Source of the DNA: Desulfitobacterium hafniense DCB-2
GTDB taxonomy: Bacteria > Bacillota > Desulfitobacteriia > Desulfitobacteriales > Desulfitobacteriaceae
NCBI RefSeq assembly: GCF_000021925.1
Contig: NC_011830.1
Location: 1,016,501-1,080,500 of the forward strand
DNA length: 64,000 bases
Direction: 5' to 3'
Shown: positions 42,601-50,579 of the stretch, one piece after another
How positions within the stretch are numbered: the first letter of the stretch is position 1
Layout: each line of letters starts with the position of its first letter
Program-made: the position numbers and the translations under genes
Notes under the pieces: model-generated
What the model was told of the DNA's origin: nothing
Databases searched by the model: none
Seen by the model: only the letters and a program-made list of their open reading frames with translations

Positions 42601-43434
42601 ATGAAAGGCGAATTGGCTAAAAATATTTGCAGATATCGCAAGGAAAAAGGATTTACGCAAGAGGAGCTTGCCAGGAAACTGGGAGTAACATTTCAAGCCG
42701 TTTCAAAGTGGGAAACGTCTCAGACTTTGCCGGACATAACCCTGTTGCCGGGGTTGTCACAACTATTGGATATAAGCATTGATAAGTTACTGGGTTTCGT
42801 TTCTTATGATAAGCAAATAACTATCTATGAGGAAGAATATAAGACTCAGGAGTATTACTGGGGTATTGTGCCTTCAAAAATGTGTTTGCGTGTACTTGAG
42901 TTAATACCGCCAACTACTCGTTTAAAACTATTGGATATCGGATGCGGTGAAGGGAAAGACGCTGTGTTCTTTGCAAGGAATGGTTATGACGTAACCGCAT
43001 TTGATATTTCTGATGCCGGCATCGAGAAAACAAAGCGTCTCGCTGACAATGCCGGTATCCAAGTTAAAGTATTTAAGGCAGATATTTTGGATTACCGCTT
43101 GGATACTAATTTTGATATCCTATTTTCAAGTGGTGTTTTGCATTATGTTAAACCTCAATTGCGGAAAGAGATATTCAGCAACTATAAACAATTTACCAAC
43201 CCTAATGGTTTGCATATCTTTAATGTGTTTGTAAACAAACCGTTTATAGATCCACCTCCGGAAAAAGAGCCGACCGCGTGCAAATGGGTTTCAGGTGAAC
43301 TATTTACACATTATCATGATTGGTTGATTCAAGAATGTTCAGAAGTGATTTTTGACTGTGATTCCTCCGGCATACTGCACCAACATGCGATGAATAAGGT
43401 GATTGCTCAGAAATGCCGGTGCAAGAGAACGTAG
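42601..43434 (+). CDS. XRE helix-turn-helix fused to a class I SAM methyltransferase
   Basis: 277 residues. Residues 1-65 are an XRE HTH (ICRYRKEKGFTQEELARKLG, VSKWETSQTLPDITLL). Residues about 85-270 are a TehB/UbiE-type methyltransferase with motif I LLDIGCGEGKDAVFFARNGY, motif II VTAFDISDAGIE and FDILFSSGVLHYV. The pair in one chain suggests either a self-regulated detoxifying methyltransferase or a SAM-responsive regulator. AGAGAGGAG precedes ATG 42601. A perfect palindrome lies upstream. Confidence 0.85.
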   Translation: MKGELAKNICRYRKEKGFTQEELARKLGVTFQAVSKWETSQTLPDITLLPGLSQLLDISIDKLLGFVSYDKQITIYEEEYKTQEYYWGIVPSKMCLRVLELIPPTTRLKLLDIGCGEGKDAVFFARNGYDVTAFDISDAGIEKTKRLADNAGIQVKVFKADILDYRLDTNFDILFSSGVLHYVKPQLRKEIFSNYKQFTNPNGLHIFNVFVNKPFIDPPPEKEPTACKWVSGELFTHYHDWLIQECSEVIFDCDSSGILHQHAMNKVIAQKCRCKRT

Positions 43435-43450
43435 AAGTGAGGGTAAAGCA

Positions 43451-43921
43451 ATGGGCCATCTGGGTTTTTCATATATAGGGCTGATTTTTCTGCTGATGCT
43501 GACAATTCCTAACCTCCTATGGATAAGACATCAGCCCCAGGGGTATGATTTTCGAATCGAGAATAAGGTCCTGTTGTTCTTTGAGCGTATCGGTCAGGTT
43601 CTTGTTACCTGTACGGCCCTTATTTTCTCAGACTTTAATCTTCGCCCGTGGTCTTTATGGACGCTGTGGCTTGTTGCTGCAGTGATACTAATGCTTATGT
43701 ATGAAGTTTGGTGGTTTCGGTATTTCAGAAGCCAAAAGACATTGGGGGACTTTTATAGCAGCTTTTGCGGTGTTCCTGTAGCCGGTGCGACACTGCCTGT
43801 TATGGCGTTCTTTTTGCTTGGCATCTATGGGAAAGTAGCCTGGCTTTTGATAGCGGTCGTGGTTTTAGGAATCGGGCATATCGGTATCCACTTGCAGCAC
43901 CGCAAGGAAATTAACGGGTAA
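43451..43921 (+). CDS. Small polytopic membrane protein
   Basis: 156 residues, about five helices (FSYIGLIFLLMLTIPNLLWI, IGQVLVTCTALIFSDF, LWTLWLVAAVILMLMYEVWW, VAGATLPVMAFFLLGIYG, WLLIAVVVLGIGHIGIHL). No known family named with confidence. Start ATG 43451 follows GTGAGGG; it lies 16 bases after the XRE-methyltransferase stop and is probably co-transcribed. Confidence 0.65.
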   Translation: MGHLGFSYIGLIFLLMLTIPNLLWIRHQPQGYDFRIENKVLLFFERIGQVLVTCTALIFSDFNLRPWSLWTLWLVAAVILMLMYEVWWFRYFRSQKTLGDFYSSFCGVPVAGATLPVMAFFLLGIYGKVAWLLIAVVVLGIGHIGIHLQHRKEING

Positions 43922-43973
43922 GCTCAGTTGCTATCATTGCCAAGTATTTTGACACCTGATTTAGGAGGCCACA

Positions 43974-44405
43974 ATGTTTGAATATGTATTTATAAATATG
44001 GATAACCCCTTATATCAACAGGCCGTGGATTTGCGTTACCGGATCTTTTTCAGGCCATGGAATATTAAGCAAGAGATAATCTTTGACTCATATGAGGACA
44101 CAGCAATTCATATGATTTGTCTTACGGAGGGAAAAATTAATGGATATGCCAGATTGAATTATGAAGGTCAGGAAGCAATATTATCACAGATAGTTGTGGA
44201 CGAGGAATATTGGAATCAAGGTTTGGGAAGTGAATTGGTAAAGTGTTTACTTGATAAAGCCCGCTTGGATAAAAAGGATAGAGTAACCTTAGCGCAAAAG
44301 TAGAAGCAACCAAATTTTATAAAAAATTCGCTTTTGTGGGTCACTGGAGATAGTTTTTCATCCCCTAAAACAGGACTTCCTCATATTAAAATGATTCTGC
44401 AATGA
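43974..44405 (+). pseudogene. Frameshifted GNAT acetyltransferase
   Basis: Starts well (AGGAGG, then MFEYVFINMDNPLYQQAVDL; YEDTAIHMICL; IVVDEEYWNQGLGSELVKCL) but stops at residue 109 after RVTLAQK. The true C-terminus continues in a second frame as KVEATKFYKKFAFVG and in a third as SSPKTGLPHIKMILQ, ending at 44405. Two single-base lesions, near 44298 and 44350, are enough to explain it. Confidence 0.8.
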
Positions 44406-44452
44406 AATGTGGAAAGAAAGATACTTGGAACAAAGTGAAAAGAGGTATTTTT

Positions 44453-44905
44453 ATGTCGGAAGTAATTATCAGACTGTGTGAGAGGGATGATTTGTCTGAC
44501 GTAGTTAAGTTGATGAATGAGCTCAGGGAAGTAGTCCAAGGTGATGAAATCGCCTTCCGAGACGTGAACAAAATCTTTACGGAAATGGAGCAACGACCAG
44601 AGCTATATTTAAATGTAGTTGCGGAGATTTCGGGAAAAGTGGTAGGATTCATTTCCGCGATTTTCTATAGAACGGTTTTTCATAAGGGTGGTACGGCACT
44701 CATTAATGAGTTGATCATTACCCAGGCTGAGCGTGGGAAAGGAATCGGCAAAAGATTGGTTCAAATGGTTCAAGAGGAAGCTTTAAAAAGAGGCTTTGAT
44801 GAAGTTGAAGTAGGAACAGAGAGGGCCAATGAAGGAGCGCAGGGATTCTATCGAAGATGTGGTTTCAATGAGGAATATGTATTATTGGGAATGGAGTTTG
44901 AATGA
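44453..44905 (+). CDS. GNAT-family acetyltransferase
   Basis: 150 residues from ATG 44453 (MSEVIIRLCERDDLSDVVKL), chosen because AGAGGT lies 7 bases upstream; an in-frame ATG at 44402 belongs to the end of the preceding pseudogene. The acetyl-CoA loop is ITQAERGKGIGKRLVQMVQE, followed by VEVGTERANEGAQGFYRRCG. Substrate unknown. Confidence 0.88.
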   Translation: MSEVIIRLCERDDLSDVVKLMNELREVVQGDEIAFRDVNKIFTEMEQRPELYLNVVAEISGKVVGFISAIFYRTVFHKGGTALINELIITQAERGKGIGKRLVQMVQEEALKRGFDEVEVGTERANEGAQGFYRRCGFNEEYVLLGMEFE

Positions 44906-44932
44906 ACCCTATGGTAGAGGAGGGGACCGATT

Positions 44933-45316
44933 ATGGTGAAAAAAGGTATTTCAATTTGCTGTATGTTGATTGCCATAATTTTGATGGCGACGCCATATGG
45001 TATAGCTATGACATTTGCACCTGGTCCCACAGAACTTGTAACTAGATATTTTTCATATTTTAGTCTGATGCCCTTCGGATATGGTAACTGGCTCCCCATT
45101 ATCACAGCTCTTTTATCCATTGTTGTCGTTTTTCTGCTCTTACTCGGTATCAGAAAAGCGAATACGGGAAAGGCAGTGCGAGTTTGCTTAGTAGTATGTA
45201 TTATAGCTTCGGTCTTATCATGGAAATCCATCAGTCAAGTTGGTGTTTGCGTAGCGGCTTTGCATAGTATTGTGCTTATGCTGCAACTGCCACAAAACTC
45301 TGTTCCTATAAAATAG
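44933..45316 (+). CDS. Small membrane protein of unknown function
   Basis: 127 residues with about four helices (GISICCMLIAIILMATPYGI, WLPIITALLSIVVVFLLLLG, AVRVCLVVCIIASVLSW, VCVAALHSIVLMLQL). GAGGAGGGG precedes ATG 44933, 27 bases after the GNAT gene. Unrecognised; convergent with the PolA-like gene. Confidence 0.6.
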   Translation: MVKKGISICCMLIAIILMATPYGIAMTFAPGPTELVTRYFSYFSLMPFGYGNWLPIITALLSIVVVFLLLLGIRKANTGKAVRVCLVVCIIASVLSWKSISQVGVCVAALHSIVLMLQLPQNSVPIK

Positions 45317-45323
45317 CTTAATT

Positions 45324-47075
45324 CTATTTCTCCGCCCAGCTCTCCGAAACCAGCACATCAACTTTCGTCGGCACTTTGGGCAAAATGGCGTTAGCGGCTT
45401 CCTCCATGGTGGACTTAAGTAAAGCAGCCATTGTATGAGCTTCTTCTGCCGGGCTTTCCAGCAGAATCTCATCATGAACGATCCCGACGATATAGGTATC
45501 GGTTCCCGCTAAGCGTTCAATCAAAAGCCCCAAGGCTTTTTTCACAATATCCGCCGCGGTTCCCTGGACAGGTGTATTATAGTATCCGGGCAACCCGGCT
45601 TTTTCATAATAGACGAATTTTCTGCCGGCCAAGGTTCGCCCTTCTTTTGGGAGATGAGCCTTAATGGACTGGTGCCAGCGGTGGATTCCGGTATAGGCTT
45701 TGAAAAAACGCTCCCGGAATTCTGTTGCTTGTTCCAGGGACATCTCCACACCGTAATTTTGCTGGGCATATTGTTGGAGCCCGGGTGCCCCCATGCCGAA
45801 GATCAGCCCGAAATTCACGGCTTTAGCAGCCTGGCGTTCTTGAGGAGATATTTCTTCAATGGGTTTATGAGCGACAAGGGAAGCGGTCAGCAGATGCAGA
45901 TCCTCGCCTTGCTGATAGGCTGAAATCATCCGGGTATCTCCGGAGATTTGCGCTGCTACCCGCAATTCGATTTGGGAGTAATCGGCTAAAATCAATTTCC
46001 GCCCCGGTGGTGCGGCAAAACAGGCTCTGAATTCCGAATCCCGGGGAATTTGCTGGATGTTGGGATTCCAGCAGCTCATTCTGCCGCTCCAGGCGCTGAT
46101 CTGGCCGTAGCGGGGATGGAGCCGTCCCGTCACTGGGTGGATCAGGGGTGTAAAAGGCTGCAAAAAGGCGGAGATGGATTTGGCGGCTTTCCGGTAAGAG
46201 AGCAGAGTTTTGACTAAGGGATGCCGGCGATGGGGATAGAGGTCTTGTTTGGCCGTAGCAGCCACCGGAATGCCGTGCTCGTGCAGTACGTTCAAAACAA
46301 ATTGCTGGCTTTCAAAGTTTTGATTGATGGCCACGTCTTCCCCCCAGAGGCTCATCTGCATCAGAGGCCTTTCTACATAGGTATAGAGCTCGTCAAGGGC
46401 TGTTTTACGTTCTGCCTCCGTTTTCTCATAAAGCTCCTGCCATTTTTGCCGATCAAGATAGATACCCCGGTACTCAAGATGGGCCATGGCTTTGACGCAA
46501 CGGAACTCGATCTCGGCGATTTGGGTCAGGTGGTTTTCCAGGATTTGCGGGATCATCACCTTGCGCAATCTCAGGAGAATCTCCGCATCCCGGGCGGCAT
46601 AGAGGATCTGGGATTCCGTCAGCTCTCCCTGCCAGTTGCTGGTCTGTTCCTCTTTATCCAGATCCTCATTTAAATAATGCTGGGCCAGCGCCTTCAAATT
46701 GGACTGAACAGGGCCCCCTGAGCCCCGCAGAAGCTGGGAGGCCAGCATGGTATCAAAGAGAGTTGGGGGAAAGATGTCCAGTGCCATCAGAAATTGCAGA
46801 TCGAACTTGGCATTCTGAAAGACTTTGACGCCTGAAGTGGATAGGATAGCGTTGATAAGCTCCCGGCCTTCGGGCAGGAAAGAAAAGCAGTCGATCACAA
46901 GCACCGGGAGGTCTTCCGCTGCCAACTGGATCAGCCGGAGCTGGCAGGTGTGGGGGTCCAGTCCGGTGGTCTCGGTATCCACCGCGATGACCTTGGCGGC
47001 TGTCAGCTTTTCCATATAGGGCACTAGATCAGCAGGGTGGAGGATGCGTTTTATATCCATAGCGTTTAGATCCAT
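45324..47075 (-). CDS. PolA-like DNA polymerase with 3'-5' exonuclease, no 5'-3' exonuclease domain
   Basis: 583 residues. The exonuclease domain is intact: VIAVDTETTGLD (Asp33, Glu35), NAKFDLQFL and YAARDAEILLRL. The family A polymerase domain has SCWNPNIQQIPRD, LILADYSQIELRVAAQ (motif A), RQAAKAVNFGLIFGMG (motif B) and VGIVHDEILLESP (motif C). The FEN-type N-terminal domain of full-length PolA is missing, so this is a compact bifunctional enzyme like those of phages and some Clostridia. AGGAGG precedes the ATG. It is the only non-transposon gene on the minus strand between 27 and 62 kb. Confidence 0.92.
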   Translation of the reverse strand: MDLNAMDIKRILHPADLVPYMEKLTAAKVIAVDTETTGLDPHTCQLRLIQLAAEDLPVLVIDCFSFLPEGRELINAILSTSGVKVFQNAKFDLQFLMALDIFPPTLFDTMLASQLLRGSGGPVQSNLKALAQHYLNEDLDKEEQTSNWQGELTESQILYAARDAEILLRLRKVMIPQILENHLTQIAEIEFRCVKAMAHLEYRGIYLDRQKWQELYEKTEAERKTALDELYTYVERPLMQMSLWGEDVAINQNFESQQFVLNVLHEHGIPVAATAKQDLYPHRRHPLVKTLLSYRKAAKSISAFLQPFTPLIHPVTGRLHPRYGQISAWSGRMSCWNPNIQQIPRDSEFRACFAAPPGRKLILADYSQIELRVAAQISGDTRMISAYQQGEDLHLLTASLVAHKPIEEISPQERQAAKAVNFGLIFGMGAPGLQQYAQQNYGVEMSLEQATEFRERFFKAYTGIHRWHQSIKAHLPKEGRTLAGRKFVYYEKAGLPGYYNTPVQGTAADIVKKALGLLIERLAGTDTYIVGIVHDEILLESPAEEAHTMAALLKSTMEEAANAILPKVPTKVDVLVSESWAEK

Positions 47076-47234
47076 AGTTCCTCCTTTCGGCCACCATAAA
47101 TCAAATCATAGCAAGCCTGTGGAATCATGGGGACAAGCCGATTTAGCGTTTACATTAGTGGAGTTAGGGGCATACCGATTATATCACAGCGGAGAGAACC
47201 GATAAATGGGTTGAACGCTCCTCTCCTGGTTGTC

Positions 47235-47712
47235 GCAGCCGTATTGGATATGGATTTGGAGAAGACTTTTACTGAGGCTGATTTGAAATCGATGGCTCCA
47301 AAGCAATGCTGGGGCAGATTACCCTTGAGGATCTGCATCAGTATAAAGATAAAGACGATATATCAGTTTACGAAGCTATGCAGGAATATGGCCTTGTTCC
47401 GGAGAATGTTCTGAAAGCGAAGGTAGATCTGAGCACAATCAAGGCATTTATCGAAATGCATATTGAGCAAGGTCCGGTGCTTGAGCAGAAAAAAATAGAA
47501 ATGGGTCTTGTTAAACTCATGGCTACAGTTGGCAGCGTATGCCTTCCGGAGCAGGACACGATACCTTGGCTATCGGTCAGGTTCTAGATACAGTAATGGT
47601 ATTTGTGCCGAGTAAGGACGGCAGGAGCCACTGCCCTGTCGAATGGAGCGAATACGCTGATATAGCCAAAGCGGTTGCTGTTATCTATGATTTGATTCTG
47701 AATATGCAATAA
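47235..47712 (+). pseudogene. Remnant of an M20-family N-carbamoyl-amino-acid hydrolase / allantoate amidohydrolase
   Basis: Pieces in several frames spell DLEKTFTEADLKSMAPK, GQITLEDLHQYKDKDDISVY, VDLSTIKAFIEMHIEQGPVL, then PSGAGHDTLAIGQVLDTVMV, FVPSKDGRSH and ADIAKAVAVIYDLI. EMHIEQGPVLE and SGAGHD are metal- and substrate-site motifs of the ArgE/DapE-like carbamoylases. The N-terminal catalytic half is absent and the two halves shown are joined with a deletion. A dead gene. Confidence 0.8.
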
Positions 47713-47759
47713 TACTTATACACCATGCAATAATCACTATGAGAAAGGTAAGGATAATC

Positions 47760-48116
47760 ATGATTAAGAAAGCCAAAGATTTGCCTATCGAATTGGAACC
47801 GAATTTAAAAGGTGGCAAGGATACGGTCCGTATTGTTAATATTCTGCAGAAGGATGAGATGTACGGCACCGGTCGTCTTTTCGGGGTCAGCATCATTCCC
47901 CCGGGAGGCTCCATCGGTCAGCATACCCATGCCGGTGACTTCGAGACCTACTATATTCTCAAAGGAAAAGCCCTTGTTAACGATAATGGTAACATCTGTG
48001 AACTTGGGCCTGGGGATATGACTCAATGCAAAGAGGGGGATTTTCATTCCATCGAGAATATTGGTGACGTTGATTTGGAATATCTGGCGGTAATCCTTTA
48101 TTCGGTAAAAGAATAA
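47760..48116 (+). CDS. Cupin-domain protein
   Basis: 118 residues, one cupin barrel: GQHTHAGDFETYYILKGKAL (metal-binding His-x-His and Glu) and PGDMTQCKEGDFHSIEN (motif 2). The start ATG 47760 has a weak AAGG leader; an in-frame start 7 codons earlier lies in the debris of the M20 gene. Function unknown; single-domain cupins may bind sugars or act as small isomerases. A strong terminator follows. Confidence 0.83.
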   Translation: MIKKAKDLPIELEPNLKGGKDTVRIVNILQKDEMYGTGRLFGVSIIPPGGSIGQHTHAGDFETYYILKGKALVNDNGNICELGPGDMTQCKEGDFHSIENIGDVDLEYLAVILYSVKE

Positions 48117-48126
48117 TATAAAAAAG

Positions 48127-48158
48127 AACCCGGTGCGGCAGTTGCGCACCGGGTTTTG
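48127..48158 (+). terminator. Terminator of the cupin gene
   Basis: AACCCGGTGCG pairs with CGCACCGGGTT over 11 bp with a 7-base loop, followed by a short T-rich tail. Confidence 0.85.
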
Positions 48159-48257
48159 TATGAGGAGCGGGGTTAAGTAATCATAAATGTACTTGGAGAA
48201 GAAAATGGTATAATGGCATTAAAACAGCTTATCCATAAAAATAAGTTTGGAGGCTTT

Positions 48258-48671
48258 ATGATGAGGTGGGAATTTAGGGAGTATATTATAAATACTGATA
48301 AGTCGTTGGTGTCAGCGGATCGGGTGAAGGAATTTTTGTCCGATAGTTACTGGGCTGGTGACAGAACAAAGGAGCTTATTGAAAAGACGATAGAGCATTC
48401 ATTTTGTTACGGAGTATATTATAGAGAAGAGCAGGTTGGTTTTGCTCGTGTTGTGACCGACTATGCAACGATAGTATGGATAAGTGATGTTTATATCGAT
48501 AGAAATCATAGGAGGAAAGGGCTTGGTAAAAAGCTGATAGCATGTATTCTGGAGACACCAGAGTTCAAAAATGTCAGGATCGCTTTAGTAACCCGAGATG
48601 CTCATGGGTTGTATGAACAGTTTGGCTTTGAGGGAGTCGAATCAGTATTCATGATGCGAAAGCCTGTTTAG
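48258..48671 (+). CDS. GNAT-family acetyltransferase
   Basis: 137 residues. FCYGVYYREEQVGFARVVTD, IWISDVYIDRNHRRKGLGKK (acetyl-CoA loop) and LVTRDAHGLYEQFGFEGVES match the short YhbS/ElaA-like GNATs. GGAGG at 48249 sets the start at ATG 48258. The 276 bases after its stop show no gene and no attC-like palindrome. Confidence 0.87.
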   Translation: MMRWEFREYIINTDKSLVSADRVKEFLSDSYWAGDRTKELIEKTIEHSFCYGVYYREEQVGFARVVTDYATIVWISDVYIDRNHRRKGLGKKLIACILETPEFKNVRIALVTRDAHGLYEQFGFEGVESVFMMRKPV

Positions 48672-48947
48672 GGCCTTGAAGTCCCCGATCTATCGTCGAA
48701 GAAATTAAAATTCCAATAATAAGGGAGAGGCTTATTTGTCTACCAGGTATAGAATAGGAATAATTGTTGCTGTGATAATATGCGTATATGTAAAAGAAAA
48801 GTATGGGTAAGAGGCTAACGAGATCGAAGGTTGTGCCCGTGACATTTGAGTGATACGTGGTATTTTTGTAAAGGTGAAAAAGATGATAGTCTAGGGCGCG
48901 CCGTCTGTGGGATATCACGAATATTGTAAAACAGAGGAGTGCATATA

Positions 48948-49568
48948 ATGGCAAGAAAAAGGCGAGCAGTGACTTTCATAGTTATTCTATATAGCTTATT
49001 GAGTTTTACAATAGGGTGTGCAGAACACCCAGATTCTGCAAAGGATACCATAAATGAGATTGTAGAATCTTACTATAAGAGGTTTGAGCCTACGAACGAA
49101 GGTGAGTTAATGATTCTTGCCCAAAGGCCGTTAGACGATAAGGTTTTAGTTTTGGCGGAAAAATATTCGGGCGACGGTCATTCATCAACAGAGTTGTTCC
49201 TGATCAATAGCGAAAAAAGTATCGAAAAGAGGGCAACAGGTTTTACACCCCTTAGTATGTGTTTTACTGTCAATCTATTGGAATATGAAAATAATGCTAT
49301 AGTATTTGGAAGTTTCAATGATACTAAGTGGGAGATAGAGACAGATACTAAAAAAACCGTTGATATACAGAGCATTTTGATTAAGTTTAAAAATGGAGAA
49401 ATAATCGAAGAACCTGTGGGACTGGGCTATATCATTTCTTTGAAACCGGTTGCGGAAGTTGAAGCGATCGAACTGTATGATCATAATGGTCTATTGCAGA
49501 GTGATTTAAATGATTTGCGTAGATATGGCAGCGTTTTCACGGAAACTTCATTTATCGATATACTGTAG
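48948..49568 (+). CDS. Predicted lipoprotein of unknown function
   Basis: 206 residues; signal peptide RAVTFIVILYSLLSFTIGCA (lipobox FTIGC) and a mixed alpha/beta exported domain (ELMILAQRPLDDKVLVLAEK, STELFLINSEKSIEKRATGF). GAGGAG precedes ATG 48948. No family recognised. Followed by the attC-like site at 49577, again nine bases after the stop. Confidence 0.68.
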   Translation: MARKRRAVTFIVILYSLLSFTIGCAEHPDSAKDTINEIVESYYKRFEPTNEGELMILAQRPLDDKVLVLAEKYSGDGHSSTELFLINSEKSIEKRATGFTPLSMCFTVNLLEYENNAIVFGSFNDTKWEIETDTKKTVDIQSILIKFKNGEIIEEPVGLGYIISLKPVAEVEAIELYDHNGLLQSDLNDLRRYGSVFTETSFIDIL

Positions 49569-49576
49569 AAAGAGTT

Positions 49577-49661
49577 TGATAACGGGACATATTGGGAATC
49601 CCAGGAATGCTATCAGAGAATTATCATTAGCAAATGCCTAGGAAGCTTTAAATAGTTATAG
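49577..49661 (+). repeat. Possible attC-like palindrome 10
   Basis: 85 bp between TGATAAC (49577) and GTTATAG (49655); five core bases pair. Inner pairing is poor (CCAGG...CCTAGG segments). It follows a lipoprotein stop by 8 bases and precedes the next gene by 23. Position fits the array; the structure alone would not convince. Confidence 0.35.
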
Positions 49662-49684
49662 GTAGTGATTTGGGGGAATTACTG

Positions 49685-50260
49685 ATGCATCTGCAAGCCG
49701 GTGTTAAAGGACTAATATATCTAGCAATAGTTAGTGTTATGCTGGGAGGATTATTAGCCTTAACAACCTGCTTCGTTTTGGATGATCCTCCGATAAGAGG
49801 ATCGCAGCCGTTCATAATAGAGACCGGTATTGAGGAGCAGGGGCCGGTACTTCGGTTGTTAACCCCAAATGGGGAGAAAAAGTTTGAACTATTTGATGGT
49901 GAGTTTGCTGATGGAACCAAGATCTTTGGGTCATCTGTGTATAAATGGAAATCCGATAAGTGGACTTTTGCACACATGGGGCAACAGCCTTATAAGCCTG
50001 AAGATCCGGTAAGAATGTCGAGCCTGGACTGCTTCGGAATACTCGAAGTAATTGACCCGGAAATCATAATTGTTGAATATGAAACGGATACGGAAAAGAA
50101 ACTATTGTCTATTGCTGAAGTAAATTCCCGTAGGTTTGTTGCGTTTCAAACAGAACCTGGGAATAAGGACTATTATCAAATTCGTTGTAAGTCTAAGGAT
50201 GGTGAAGTTTTATGGCAGCTTTTCCATGATAATTATTGGGGGAGAGAGTCTTCAGGTTGA
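49685..50260 (+). CDS. Membrane-anchored exported protein of unknown function
   Basis: 191 residues with one N-terminal helix (GLIYLAIVSVMLGGLLALTT, then CFVLDD; the Cys could be a lipobox LTTC) and a beta-rich domain (LRLLTPNGEKKFELFDGEFA, VIDPEIIIVEYETDTEKKLL). GGGGGAA precedes ATG 49685. Unrecognised. Confidence 0.62.
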   Translation: MHLQAGVKGLIYLAIVSVMLGGLLALTTCFVLDDPPIRGSQPFIIETGIEEQGPVLRLLTPNGEKKFELFDGEFADGTKIFGSSVYKWKSDKWTFAHMGQQPYKPEDPVRMSSLDCFGILEVIDPEIIIVEYETDTEKKLLSIAEVNSRRFVAFQTEPGNKDYYQIRCKSKDGEVLWQLFHDNYWGRESSG

Positions 50261-50311
50261 GGTGGCGGGTGGCCATATAGGCTCAGGAGCAGGACAGTTC
50301 AAGTATAGGTC

Positions 50312-50343
50312 AAATTCCCAAACGTTTGGGAATTTTGTTTTTT
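50312..50343 (+). terminator. Terminator after the anchored protein gene
   Basis: A perfect 11-bp stem AAATTCCCAAA/TTTGGGAATTT with CG at its centre, followed by TTGTTTTTT. Confidence 0.9.
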
Positions 50344-50488
50344 AGCCAATCCGATGGTGTGGTAGTCAATTGTGAACAGGATATCTGAAAGCTCTATGAT
50401 CGGTGCTAAGGCTGCTGTTGAAGAGCGGTGCGGTATGTTGCTGAGAAAAACAATGCCAGATGAAAAGGATGCTAAAGAAAAAACAGGT

Positions 50489-50516
50489 CTAAAGGCGGGA
50501 AGTATCCCGCCTTTAG
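50489..50516 (+). terminator. Hairpin left of IS1182 copy C
   Basis: CTAAAGGCGGGA pairs with TCCCGCCTTTAG over 12 bp with a 4-base loop, then CTTTCT. It argues that the 69-codon open frame across 50372-50581 is not a gene. The 50344-50579 stretch holds nothing else recognisable. Confidence 0.75.
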
Positions 50517-50579
50517 CTTTCTATCCGGTGGTGTTGGCGGGAAATCCGGCAGATTGTCGCCGGTATGATTATTTGAACT

